Of a stretch of 64,000 bases of DNA, positions 34,188 to 42,709 are shown in pieces. The stretch comes from Sneathiella marina (lineage in GTDB: Bacteria > Pseudomonadota > Alphaproteobacteria > Sneathiellales > Sneathiellaceae). The position numbers and the translations under genes were made by a program. How positions within the stretch are numbered: the first letter of the stretch is position 1; each line of letters starts with the position of its first letter. Location of the stretch: contig NZ_CP098747.1 of NCBI RefSeq assembly GCF_023746535.1, positions 3,461,501-3,525,500 on the forward strand. The letters run 5' to 3'. The notes beneath the pieces are model-generated. The model made no database searches and was not told the DNA's origin. It was given only the letters and a program-made list of their open reading frames with translations.

Positions 34188-35256
34188 CCGAAGGCAGTTT
34201 ATTGCAATGTCCTTAGTTTCCGGCATTATTGAACCGCAGGCTGCAAACTCTCAATCAACATCTAGCGATTTTATATCCTGTTTAAAGGGGACGGATGGTT
34301 TCGCCGCAGCACGGTTGGATCATCAGGGCGCTATAAAACATCTTTTTCCCCTGCCCGCTAGAGGGCATGATATCGCGCTTTCTCCTCAGAAAAATAAAGC
34401 CGTGATTTTTTCTCGTCGTCCCGGCCGTATAGCCATCCTCCTGGATTTGACTGAAAACCGAATTGTCGCAAAGATATCATCGCATGAAAATCGCCATTTT
34501 TATGGCCATGGATTCTTTTCACCTGATGGAAATTTATTGTACGCTGCGGAGAATAATTTCGAATTTGAGCAGGGATGTATTGGTATTTATGACGCGCAGC
34601 AAAATTACCGCCGAATTGGCGAGTATGATTGCCATGGCATCGGTCCACATGAAACAGTACTTCTAGCAGACAAGAACACAATCGCCTGTGCTATTGGTGG
34701 TATTGCGACGCACCCAGAATACCCTAGGCAAAAACTCAATATAGCAAATATGGCACCATCCCTAAATTATCTCGATAGGGATACCGGAAGCCTTATCGAG
34801 AAAGTTCCAGTCCCTGCGAATATGCATAAACTGTCTCTTCGGCATATAGTGGAGGGGCCCGATAAGACGGTATGGTTCTGCGGACAATATGAAGGCCCAG
34901 CCTCGGATAAAGTTAGTATTGTCGGCTACCATATATCTGGGCAACCACTCAATTTTGTAGAATTGCCAAAAGCTCTAATTGCCCGCACGAAGCAGTATGC
35001 CGGCTCAATTGCAATTAATTCAGATTTGACACAAGTTGGAGTGACATTTCCGAGAGGAAATATTCTGGCGCTATTCAGCACAGAATCGAAACAACTCACA
35101 AAAATAGTCCATAGTCAGGACGTATGTGGAATAGCCGGCGTTGGACATAAATTCTTTGCGAGCAACGGTAAGGGTGAGTTTTTCGACTTGGAGGGCGTAA
35201 CTTCAAAAAATCACGGAGTGTTATGGGACAACCACTTGCAAGTTATATCGAATTAA
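34177..35256 (+). CDS. DUF1513 periplasmic beta-propeller-like protein
   Basis: A 359-residue protein with a twin-arginine-like N-terminus (INRRQFIAMSLVSG) and the DUF1513 blocks ARGHDIALSPQKNKAVIFSR, RPGRIAILLDL, FYGHGFFSPDGNLLYAAEN, IGIYD, YDCHGIGPHE and NIANMAPSLNYLD. The repetitive strand pattern suggests a beta-propeller. DUF1513 genes regularly close imelysin/DUF1111 clusters. No activity is known. The signal and heme partner suggest a folded, perhaps cofactor-bearing periplasmic protein. The stop codon shares TTAA with the convergent MFS gene. Confidence 0.85.
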   Translation: MVINRRQFIAMSLVSGIIEPQAANSQSTSSDFISCLKGTDGFAAARLDHQGAIKHLFPLPARGHDIALSPQKNKAVIFSRRPGRIAILLDLTENRIVAKISSHENRHFYGHGFFSPDGNLLYAAENNFEFEQGCIGIYDAQQNYRRIGEYDCHGIGPHETVLLADKNTIACAIGGIATHPEYPRQKLNIANMAPSLNYLDRDTGSLIEKVPVPANMHKLSLRHIVEGPDKTVWFCGQYEGPASDKVSIVGYHISGQPLNFVELPKALIARTKQYAGSIAINSDLTQVGVTFPRGNILALFSTESKQLTKIVHSQDVCGIAGVGHKFFASNGKGEFFDLEGVTSKNHGVLWDNHLQVISN

Positions 35257-36425
35257 TTCGGAATTTGCCGCTCATGCGCCCGAACTCTCCTTAGCAAAAT
35301 ACAGGCGAGTACTAACCCGATGGCCGACAATATGGCCATAAAATAAAAGCTGTAGGCCCCCTCAATCTGATAAAGCCAGCCAGCAGCTATTGTGAATATG
35401 CCAAAGAAAATACCCATCGCCAGAGTATCATAAAGTCCTTGCGCAGAAGCCGAAATCGACGGCGGTACGCGCTTTGCTATATACCCGATAAACGCCATAT
35501 AGAGGAGAGTAAAAGTCAGCGCATGCAGTATTTGCGCGAGAACCAATATAATTGCTGAAGATGCCAGACCTAAGAGTATCCATCGCACAACGCCGCCAAC
35601 TGCAGCAATAATAATCATCGGTATCGCACCATACCTTGAGATTAAACGGCCGGAAATTGCAAACATGCCGATTTCTGCTGCAACTCCAATAACCCAAAAT
35701 ACTGTTATTTCCGTATTGCTAAATCCTAACCGGTTCCAATGGATCGATCCAAATCCGTAAAGACCGGCATGAGTCGATAAAAGAAGCGCGACGGTAACAA
35801 TAAATAGCGGAAAATTCGGAAGAGAAAGTGGTGCGAAAAATGAAACCTTACCTGGATCAGGTACTGTGTGAATTGCCGGCAATAAGATTGTAGCGACCAG
35901 CAAGAACACTGCGGTCAAGATCATCGCTATGTAGATTGCTTCAATGCCAAACACATCCGTCGTCCATCCGACCAGCAATGAAAAAGTGATAAAGCTCAAT
36001 GAACCCCACAGCCTTGCCCGACCAAAATCTATGCCCAATGTTTGTTGAGCCCGTAAGGTAAGGCCATCCGAAAGTGGTATCGCAGAAGAAAGTGCGGCGC
36101 CAGCTGCTCCCCAGATGACGGCGTAAATGACCCAACCACTCACATAAGGTAGCAGGATCAAGCCACAGATAAGGATAACGGACAATGCTAACAAGATCGC
36201 TTTTCGGTTTCCCGTGCTGTCAGCCATCCAAGATGTTGCAGGAACAAATATAAGCTTGGCCCAATATGAAACCCCCATTACCAGACCGACATATTCCAAA
36301 GTTATGTGATGCTCCAGCCATCGTGGCCAAAGAGGCAGCGCAATTCCAAATACTGAGAAAAATGCGACATAATATAAGGAAAGTCTACTATAGGCAGACT
36401 GCTTGGAAATTACCGATTCTGGCAT
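35253..36425 (-). CDS. MFS transporter (HcaT/MFS_1-like)
   Basis: A 390-residue permease with about twelve helices. The family block DFGRARLWGSLSFITFSLLV and the N-terminal FGIALPLWPRWLEHH match the HcaT (3-phenylpropionate) / MFS_1_like group; YWAKLIFVPATSWMADSTGN replaces the usual loop 2-3 signature. The substrate is unknown, and HcaT-type proteins take up aromatic acids or sugars in some bacteria. It is convergent with the imelysin operon and divergent from the nitroreductase gene, so it shares a 159-base control region with the latter. Confidence 0.85.
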   Translation of the reverse strand: MPESVISKQSAYSRLSLYYVAFFSVFGIALPLWPRWLEHHITLEYVGLVMGVSYWAKLIFVPATSWMADSTGNRKAILLALSVILICGLILLPYVSGWVIYAVIWGAAGAALSSAIPLSDGLTLRAQQTLGIDFGRARLWGSLSFITFSLLVGWTTDVFGIEAIYIAMILTAVFLLVATILLPAIHTVPDPGKVSFFAPLSLPNFPLFIVTVALLLSTHAGLYGFGSIHWNRLGFSNTEITVFWVIGVAAEIGMFAISGRLISRYGAIPMIIIAAVGGVVRWILLGLASSAIILVLAQILHALTFTLLYMAFIGYIAKRVPPSISASAQGLYDTLAMGIFFGIFTIAAGWLYQIEGAYSFYFMAILSAIGLVLACILLRRVRAHERQIPN

Positions 36426-36526
36426 AGAAAAACCATTTGTTGGACAGGGGCAAATTCTAGTCAGTTCGAGGCACAGTTGAAAGAGCTAACTTCAAATATC
36501 AGGGTATGTGATCTCCATCACTTTAT

Positions 36527-36561
36527 ATTCCTAGGAATTTATATATTATATTCTTAGGAAT
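36527..36561. promoter_or_regulatory. Two MarR-type operator palindromes
   Basis: The perfect palindrome ATTCCTAGGAAT (36527-36538) and the near copy ATTCTTAGGAAT (36550-36561) have centres 23 bases apart, each within similar AT flanks (TATATTC.TAGGAAT.TATA). They sit 24-58 bases before the nitroreductase ATG, where they would cover the promoter. The co-transcribed MarR gene downstream is the natural candidate to bind them. Confidence 0.65.
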
Positions 36562-36584
36562 ATATAATTGACTGGAGAAAGAAT

Positions 36585-37739
36585 ATGAATAGACGCAGTT
36601 TTATCAGGACAATTGGCGGAAGTGGTTTGGTACTGGCAGCAGGCGGGTTTGGACTTACGGGCTGTGACCAAATGCCTGATAGTGCAATCGCGCCCTGGAA
36701 GGGTCCTGCGGCGGATCTCAGCGACAGAGAATGGATGCTAAGCTATGCAATGCTGGCACCAAATCCGCATAACATGCAGCCTTGGCTTGTCGATCTATCC
36801 AGGGAAAATGAAATTACACTGTTTGTAGATCCGACGCGGTTGTTACCGGAAACAGACCCATATGGCAGACAAATACTCATTGGTCAGGGCACATTTTTAG
36901 AACTTCTAAGTATCGCCGCGCGTCAAAAAAGCTATCGAGCGGACATCTCCATCTTTCCGCAAGGGGAACCCGCCGATGGGACACTTGATATTGCAAAAGC
37001 GCCAGTGGCTCAAATCAAGATTTTCAAAGAGGCCGCAATTGCGCCTGACCCTCTGTTCACCCAAATCACCAAACGGCGCTCGAATAAAGAAGGATATGAG
37101 GAGAAATATCTTTCGCACGAAGATCTTACCGCCTTATCCGCCCTGCCGCTTAATGGCGGTGAGCGAGTTGGATTCGCAACAACCTCAGACACCATTGTTC
37201 CACTTCGGGAATTCGCACGACAGGCTATTTTAACGGAAATGACCACCCCTCGTACCTTGCTTGAAAGCATCGAAAGAACACGGATTGGCGCGGAAGAGAT
37301 AGCAAAAAACCCGGATGGTATCGATCTAAATGGTCCTCTTTTTTGGTGGCTTAAACGCCTCGACCTTATGACCCCGGAAAAAGCGATGACCCCCGGGACC
37401 ATGGCATATCAAGGCGGCATCGACTACGCCATGGGCTGGGTTGAAGGAACATATAACATGGGCTGGCTGACGACAGCGGACAATAGTCGAACCGCAGAGG
37501 TTAACGTCGGTCGCACATATGTTCGGCTGAACCTTATGGCCACGGCGACAGGTGTTGCCATGCACCCTGTTAGTCAGGTTCTCCAGGAGTATCCAGAAAT
37601 GCAGGACATCCAAACCGCGTTCCTAGAACATTTGCAGATAAGTGGCCAAGAAACCGTCCAAATGTTTTATCGTTTAGGTTATCAGGAGCCCGTTTCCCCC
37701 TCCCCACGCAGAAAATTGCCTGATATAGTTATGGGATGA
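36585..37739 (+). CDS. Acg-like nitroreductase-family protein with Tat/lipoprotein-type leader
   Basis: A 384-residue member of the Acg group of flavin nitroreductase-fold proteins. The N-terminus has a twin arginine (NRRSFIRTIGGSG), a hydrophobic core and LTGC, resembling a Tat-exported lipoprotein. The fold is recognised from MLAPNPHNMQPWLVDL, TKRRSNKEGYEEKYLS, GLNLMATATGVAMHPVSQ-type residues (RLNLMATATGVAMHPVSQVL) and QMFYRLGYQEPV. Mycobacterial Acg has lost activity and is thought to bind FMN. The MarR gene overlaps its stop in ATGA and two palindromes lie upstream, so it is an inducible, probably stress- or quinone-responsive pair. Reaction unknown. Confidence 0.82.
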   Translation: MNRRSFIRTIGGSGLVLAAGGFGLTGCDQMPDSAIAPWKGPAADLSDREWMLSYAMLAPNPHNMQPWLVDLSRENEITLFVDPTRLLPETDPYGRQILIGQGTFLELLSIAARQKSYRADISIFPQGEPADGTLDIAKAPVAQIKIFKEAAIAPDPLFTQITKRRSNKEGYEEKYLSHEDLTALSALPLNGGERVGFATTSDTIVPLREFARQAILTEMTTPRTLLESIERTRIGAEEIAKNPDGIDLNGPLFWWLKRLDLMTPEKAMTPGTMAYQGGIDYAMGWVEGTYNMGWLTTADNSRTAEVNVGRTYVRLNLMATATGVAMHPVSQVLQEYPEMQDIQTAFLEHLQISGQETVQMFYRLGYQEPVSPSPRRKLPDIVMG

Positions 37740-38218
37740 ACGAGATAAAGAAAAAGCCTTCAAATGATCAGAAAGCGGATATCCCTTCCACGGACTTCCG
37801 GATTATCAACTGGATCGGCATCATTCAGCAGTTGACGGAAACCAAAATGCGTCAACTGCTAGAGGATACTGACGTGCCACCACCGCAGTTTATTCTGCTG
37901 AACCACTTTAGCCATCGGCCAGATGAAGGCAAAACGGTATCGGGCATAGCAGCGGCCATGCAACAACCGCAGCCAGGTATCACAAAAACAATTGCAAAAA
38001 TGCTGTCGAAGGATTTTCTGCGTACGGAGGAAAACCCGAAAGATGGCCGCTCCAAAACACTGTTTTTAACTGAAACGGGCAAGGCGGCTCACTTTGAGGC
38101 CAAAAACCGACTTGAGCATGGCATGCAAAATACGTTTGACGGATGGCATGAATGGGAAAAACGGGATTTTTTCGGATTTTTGGATCGGTTGAAGATTTTC
38201 CTGGATGATAATCGCTAG
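37736..38218 (+). CDS. MarR-family transcriptional regulator
   Basis: A 160-residue winged-helix repressor. The recognition helix and wing are seen in SGIAAAMQQPQPGITKTIAK and DFLRTEENPKDGRSKTLFLT, where the last part (R/K-E-N-P-K-D-G-R-S) is the MarR wing. The N- and C-terminal helices would form the dimer interface. It is translationally coupled to the nitroreductase-like gene (ATGA overlap) and probably represses the pair at the palindromes at 36527-36561, responding to an aromatic or oxidised ligand. Confidence 0.9.
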   Translation: MNEIKKKPSNDQKADIPSTDFRIINWIGIIQQLTETKMRQLLEDTDVPPPQFILLNHFSHRPDEGKTVSGIAAAMQQPQPGITKTIAKMLSKDFLRTEENPKDGRSKTLFLTETGKAAHFEAKNRLEHGMQNTFDGWHEWEKRDFFGFLDRLKIFLDDNR

Positions 38219-38228
38219 ATTACCTCTC

Positions 38229-39113
38229 TCAAAATTCGGGCTCTTGACTTAAAATCTTGTTCTTTCCGGCATTTCTCATATTGATGATGGCAACACCAAC
38301 CAAGGTAATTGATGCACCCAAAACGAATTTTACAGAAATTGGTTCGGAAAAGAATATCACGCCAAATACCACACCAAAAATCGGCGCGAGCAATCCGAAC
38401 GGCGTCAGCACAGCAATCGGGTAGCGCTGCAATAGATAATACCAGCTACCATGTGAAATAATGGTGGTTATGACGACGATAAAGGCGATGGCACCAGCAG
38501 CTTCCCAATCTGTCGCCAAAATTGAAGCCCATTGACCTGTTTCTGTTCCCAATGACAATAAAAGTAAAGGCGGCCCGGATATTGTGGCAATCCAAGCCTG
38601 CATATTCATCGTGCCAACATTCTTTATCTGTCGCATCAGGACAAGACCGACAGACATAAACAAAGCGGCAATAGTCACGAGGATTACCCCTTCGATCTGG
38701 CTAAATATGACCGGGTCAAACCCAAGTACCATAACGCCGGTAAAAGCCAAAACAATTCCTAGAATACGACGCCAGCCAATAGTTTCTTTCAAAAAGATAA
38801 CTGCGAGCAATAGAGAAAACGGGGCAATCATTTGACTGGCAATCGCAACAGCCGTAACACCACCCGCGGCCTCAATTCCGAGATACATGAAACTAAAGTG
38901 GAAAATTCCAACTGTGACGGCAATCCAGAGAACCGATTTCATGCTTCCTTTTACAACCCGCAGGAATGGAAGCAAAAGGCCAGCAACAAGCAAAAATCGT
39001 AAAGACGTAAAAAATAAAGGAGAGTAATGATCCAATCCTATTTTCGATGCAACAAAGGTAAGTCCCCATATAACACTGATCGCAAGGGCAAGCGCGATAT
39101 GAGGTAATGTCAT
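38229..39113 (-). CDS. EamA/DMT-family transporter
   Basis: A 294-residue permease with about ten helices in two EamA repeats: SVIWGLTFVASKIGLDHYSP and FLLVAGLLLPFL in the first, LLAPIFGVVFGVIFFSEPIS in the second, all typical of YedA/RhtA-like exporters. The C-terminus is short and basic. It is convergent with the MarR gene with ten bases between. Not closely similar in key loops to the tandem pair at 1.5-3.4 kb. Substrate unknown, with amino-acid or metabolite export likely. Confidence 0.85.
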   Translation of the reverse strand: MTLPHIALALAISVIWGLTFVASKIGLDHYSPLFFTSLRFLLVAGLLLPFLRVVKGSMKSVLWIAVTVGIFHFSFMYLGIEAAGGVTAVAIASQMIAPFSLLLAVIFLKETIGWRRILGIVLAFTGVMVLGFDPVIFSQIEGVILVTIAALFMSVGLVLMRQIKNVGTMNMQAWIATISGPPLLLLSLGTETGQWASILATDWEAAGAIAFIVVITTIISHGSWYYLLQRYPIAVLTPFGLLAPIFGVVFGVIFFSEPISVKFVLGASITLVGVAIINMRNAGKNKILSQEPEF

Positions 39114-39297
39114 TTAGATACTTTCGTTAATCAGGTGGATGGCGCAATTTGGCAGGTCATTCGTTTTTTGTTGGCCGAAACAGCGTCCACACCCTATTTG
39201 TAGGATTGCGGGAAACATACTGGTACATTGTTATCTCAGGTTCCCAGCCAAAATTCAATTCTGTTGTGAACGCGAATGCAGCAAAAGAAAGTAGTTC

Positions 39298-40329
39298 ATG
39301 GATTCAGTTACGCAGTTCGTTCTTGGCGCAAGTATTTCTGGCGCCCTTTTGGGCCCGCGAATTGGCGCAAAATCGCTCCTTATTGGCGGGCTTGTCGCCA
39401 CATTACCTGATCTCGACAGCTTTATTCCTTTAGGGAATGCCATTGATGATATGACACATCATCGAGGGTTTAGCCATTCCATTCTAGTCCAGACAGCTTT
39501 TACACCGGTCATTGCTTTTATCATCGGCAAAATTGCTCCCTCGACATGGATACACAAGAAGATGCTCTTCTTCACAGTGTGGCTGACATTGATAACTCAT
39601 AGTTTACTCGATTCACTGACAACCTATGGCACGCAAATTTTATGGCCCTTGAATGCCGGACCTCCCATTGCACATCCGTCGATTTTTATCATTGATCCGG
39701 TTTACACTCTTCTATTGCTCGCTGGTGTTCTAACGATGTTTTTCGCTCGAAAAACCAGCGGTGGCGGATTTAGAGTAAACCAAATTTTGCTGGCCGCTAG
39801 CAGCGCTTATCTGGCGATTGGCTTTGCTGGTAACGCGGTTGTGGCATCACGGGCTGCAGCCGATCCTGTATTCCAGAATATGCGCATTCATGTTCAACCC
39901 ACACCCTTTAATATTTTACTCTGGCAGGTGTCAGGAATTTCCGATGATAGGTTTTCCACAGGTCTTGTAAGTTTAATCGGTAATTGTGGCGTTGAAAATG
40001 TCATCTCAACGTCTCGTCAAAAATCTGCAACTCGAATGTTAAATGTCCCAGCTTCCGTCAAAAGGTTAGAGTGGTTTACAGATGGATTTTACACTTATGC
40101 GGAACAAGACGGAAAACTGAGTATCACTGACCTCAGGATTGGCCTCTATCCAAGCTTTCCGTTTTCATTCGAATTTGCGCAGGAGAAAAACGGACTAATG
40201 GTTGCAAAGCCGCCGGAAAAGATAGCTTTATCATATCAAGATAGAGCGTCAGACATTTTCGGACTGATGGGAGACAAACTGACAGGTTGCTCAACCGTTA
40301 TCGAAAAGGATACTGCAGATGGAAATTGA
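39298..40329 (+). CDS. Membrane-bound metal-dependent hydrolase (YdjM/DUF457 family)
   Basis: A 343-residue inner-membrane protein. The N-terminal domain carries the family signature: DSVTQFVLGASISGALLG, GGLVATLPDLDSFIPLG and the histidine/aspartate-rich HHRGFSHSILVQTAF, followed by ITHSLLDSLTTYGTQILWPL. These His and Asp residues are the presumed metal ligands. About four or five helices follow, then a soluble C-terminal region (~residues 200-343) present in longer members. The reaction is unknown. It overlaps the CYTH gene by 11 bases, so the two form an operon. Confidence 0.82.
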   Translation: MDSVTQFVLGASISGALLGPRIGAKSLLIGGLVATLPDLDSFIPLGNAIDDMTHHRGFSHSILVQTAFTPVIAFIIGKIAPSTWIHKKMLFFTVWLTLITHSLLDSLTTYGTQILWPLNAGPPIAHPSIFIIDPVYTLLLLAGVLTMFFARKTSGGGFRVNQILLAASSAYLAIGFAGNAVVASRAAADPVFQNMRIHVQPTPFNILLWQVSGISDDRFSTGLVSLIGNCGVENVISTSRQKSATRMLNVPASVKRLEWFTDGFYTYAEQDGKLSITDLRIGLYPSFPFSFEFAQEKNGLMVAKPPEKIALSYQDRASDIFGLMGDKLTGCSTVIEKDTADGN

Positions 40330-40783
40330 GCGTAAATTTTTCGTCAAAAACGACTCCTGGAAATCGAAAACACTGTCATCAACCGAAATTACTCAATTTT
40401 ATCTAACGGGCCAAGGTCAATTCCCCTCTGTTCGCCTCCGAATAGCAGGCGACAAGGGTTTTCTGACCATTAAATATGCGTCCGTTTCCGACAAAATTCT
40501 CGCACGCGACGAATATGAGTACGCTGTACCTGTACAGGATGTTGAAGCACAAATAGATCACGCGACCGGATCCATTATTCAAAAGACGAGATATATCGTA
40601 CAGGGGGCAGATGAAAGGATTTGGGAGATTGATGTATTCCATAACCCTTCCAATATTCCTGTCATCGCTGAAATTGAACTGGCATCACTTGATGCGCAGG
40701 TCTCTCTGCCTGACTGGGTTGGAAAAGAGGTCACGTCGGACCATACATACAGTAACCTGGCAATGTCCTTCCGCTCAAAATAG
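40319..40783 (+). CDS. CYTH-domain protein (triphosphate tunnel metalloenzyme)
   Basis: A 154-residue stand-alone CYTH domain, starting with the hallmark MEIERKFFVKN (E-x-E-x-K). Further charged strands line the tunnel (VRLRIAGDKGFLTIKY, YEYAVPVQD, KTRYIV, WEIDVFHN and IAEIELAS). Members hydrolyse inorganic triphosphate or organic triphosphates. Class IV adenylate cyclase and thiamine triphosphatase belong to the superfamily, but small bacterial proteins of this length are usually tripolyphosphatases. It overlaps the membrane hydrolase gene upstream. Confidence 0.88.
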   Translation: MEIERKFFVKNDSWKSKTLSSTEITQFYLTGQGQFPSVRLRIAGDKGFLTIKYASVSDKILARDEYEYAVPVQDVEAQIDHATGSIIQKTRYIVQGADERIWEIDVFHNPSNIPVIAEIELASLDAQVSLPDWVGKEVTSDHTYSNLAMSFRSK

Positions 40784-40884
40784 AAATTTCCAAGAGCAAT
40801 TTTGACGTCCGCACGGCCCCTTCATCATGTCATTTGACTCAATCCGGCTGGCATTTCGAAAATTAGTGGCAGTTATCGAAAATA

Positions 40885-40936
40885 CTGCTGGCGGGTGCCG
40901 GACGGTGATCTATACTAATCAATACATCACCAGCAG
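40885..40936 (+). promoter_or_regulatory. Three-way-junction-like leader structure before the Ni/Co transporter gene
   Basis: CTGCT (40885-40889) can pair with AGCAG (40932-40936) and GGTGAT (40904-40909) with ATCACC (40926-40931). Between the left arms lies a GGC-GGGT-GCC hairpin (40890-40899). It ends 64 bases before the start at 41000. A further CTCGC-TT-GCGAG hairpin is at 40967-40978. It may be a metal-responsive RNA leader or an operator; I could not match it to a known riboswitch. Confidence 0.35.
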
Positions 40937-40999
40937 ATATACAAGCATCCTCTACAATGAACCTACCTCGCTTGCGAGTGTAAAAATACGGACTATTCG

Positions 41000-41698
41000 A
41001 TGATTTCAATTCTAGCGATCGGCTTTCTCATCGGCCTACAACATGCATTGGAGGCAGATCATGTCGCCGCTGTTGCAAGTATGGCGTCTCGCAATCAGTC
41101 CATGATCCGAACAATCCGACGAGGGGCGCTTTGGGGTGTCGGACACACGGTTGCGTTACTCGCGGTTGGCTTGATCATTATATTAATGGACAAAGCGGTT
41201 CCAAATACGCTGGCTCATTGGCTGGAGTTTGCTGTTGGAGTTATGCTTGTTCTTCTGGGTGCCGATGTTATTCGGCGCCTAATAAAGGAACGCGTTCATT
41301 TTCACCTTCATCAGCATGAAGATTCTGAAGTTCACATACATGCACATTCCCATCGCGGAGAAGGTGCTCATCAACAATCTTCCCATCACCATAATCATGA
41401 GCAAAACTTTTCCACTCGGGTATTCGCCGTCGGTATTATGCATGGCTTGGCAGGATCTGCAGCATTGATCCTTTTGATCGCCGGAACGATAGAAAGCCCG
41501 ATCATTGGATTGTTATATATTGCATTATTTGGCTTTGGATCGATTGTTGGCATGGCGACACTTTCATTCGTAATCGCCATTCCTCTACGTTATTCCGCAC
41601 ATGCCATGACCTGGGCTTACAATGGGTTGCAAATGACAATTGGCATCGCAACTATGGGTCTAGGTACCTACACAATGTACTCGCTTGGTATTGCATAG
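41000..41698 (+). CDS. NicO/UreH-type nickel or cobalt transporter
   Basis: A 232-residue inner-membrane protein with about six helices. FLIGLQHALEADHVAAVASM in the first helix is the family signature of nickel/cobalt permeases and UreH (H-A-x-x-x-D-H). IMHGLAGSAALILLIAGTI and GFGSIVGMATLSFVIAIPL are the second-half motifs. Between them is a cytoplasmic or periplasmic loop very rich in histidine (residues ~98-135), a likely metal-collecting segment. No urease or hydrogenase genes are near; cobT suggests a cobalt demand elsewhere on the chromosome. The downstream DMT gene starts 13 bases after the stop. Confidence 0.87.
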   Translation: MISILAIGFLIGLQHALEADHVAAVASMASRNQSMIRTIRRGALWGVGHTVALLAVGLIIILMDKAVPNTLAHWLEFAVGVMLVLLGADVIRRLIKERVHFHLHQHEDSEVHIHAHSHRGEGAHQQSSHHHNHEQNFSTRVFAVGIMHGLAGSAALILLIAGTIESPIIGLLYIALFGFGSIVGMATLSFVIAIPLRYSAHAMTWAYNGLQMTIGIATMGLGTYTMYSLGIA

Positions 41699-41710
41699 GA
41701 AGAATACAAT

Positions 41711-42613
41711 GTGATGAGTACCGCGCCTTCCCCGTCTCTCTATTTACGACATTTGGCATTGCTCGTATCCGTCGTGATGCTCGGACTTTCTTTTGTTGGT
41801 GTGCGCTCAATTATGATGACAAATGAAAGCCCAGCGACGCTGGGTTTCATAAGATATGGATTTGCCGTACTTCTCCTACTTCCTTTTTTGTGGCGATTGA
41901 AACCACCGAAACTTCCGCCGCAAATAATTCTGATCGTAATTCTCCTGGGGTTCTTGCAATTCGGACTGTTTCATATTTTTGTCAATACGGCATTACAGGA
42001 TATTTCGGCTTCTCGCGGAGCCGTCATATTCGCGCTTATACCCATCGTGACCATGTTGATCGCAACGGTTTCCGGGCGGGACACGCTCAGTATACTCAAA
42101 GTATTCGCGGCTCTTCTCTCTTTTGCCGGTGTATCGCTTGCCATCGGTGAGAAAGCTTTTGAGGAAGGAGAGTCAGGCGGAAGCTGGCTTGGCGAAATCT
42201 TGTTCTTTCTCGCCATTTGCTGCGGCGCCACTTACAATGCGTTCTCTGCCCGCCTCCTCAGGAATTATCCTGTTCTTCTATTAACCGTGATCGGTATGAC
42301 GGCGGGTAGCGCATTGGTTTTTCCCTTTGCGCTATATGAGGGATTTCCGAATAACATATTTGCTTACTCGACTCATGATTGGCTGTGGCTTCTGTATCTA
42401 GCTGGTCCCGCAGCAGCATTTAGTTTGTTTCTTTTTAACTGGGGTCTTGAAATGCTCTCCCCCAGTCAAGCCGCAATTTACGTGCCCATTGCACCCGTTA
42501 TGGCGGCAGCTTTCAGTGCCATTATCTTAGATGAAAATCTTTCAAGCCTGTTTCTGGTTGGCCTAGCCTGCGCCATTGCTGGACCAGTTCTTATGTACTG
42601 GCGTAAGACCTAA
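41711..42613 (+). CDS. EamA/DMT-family transporter
   Basis: A 300-residue permease with about ten helices (LALLVSVVMLGLSFVGVRSI, FLQFGLFHIFVNTALQDIS, LFLVGLACAIAGPVLMYW). The two EamA repeats are clear. GTG at 41711 and ATG at 41714 are both possible starts; AGGAAGA lies ~10 bases before the first. It is closely spaced after the Ni/Co transporter and probably co-transcribed. Substrate unknown. It is the fourth DMT permease of the window. Confidence 0.85.
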   Translation: MMSTAPSPSLYLRHLALLVSVVMLGLSFVGVRSIMMTNESPATLGFIRYGFAVLLLLPFLWRLKPPKLPPQIILIVILLGFLQFGLFHIFVNTALQDISASRGAVIFALIPIVTMLIATVSGRDTLSILKVFAALLSFAGVSLAIGEKAFEEGESGGSWLGEILFFLAICCGATYNAFSARLLRNYPVLLLTVIGMTAGSALVFPFALYEGFPNNIFAYSTHDWLWLLYLAGPAAAFSLFLFNWGLEMLSPSQAAIYVPIAPVMAAAFSAIILDENLSSLFLVGLACAIAGPVLMYWRKT

Positions 42614-42709
42614 ATATAGGGCAATTATTCAAGCTGTCGTAAAAGTGATACCTCGCCACAGCAATTTCGTTCTAAGCTTAATTTGTTGCTCATGCAGAAG
42701 GAAAATTAA

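Noticed and set aside
40861-40999. Possible cobalamin riboswitch before the Ni/Co transporter (GTGGCAG and GGGTGCC present)
   Set aside because: The conserved core around the B12 box and the AGCCAGGAGACC-type helix are missing; only scattered short matches are found.
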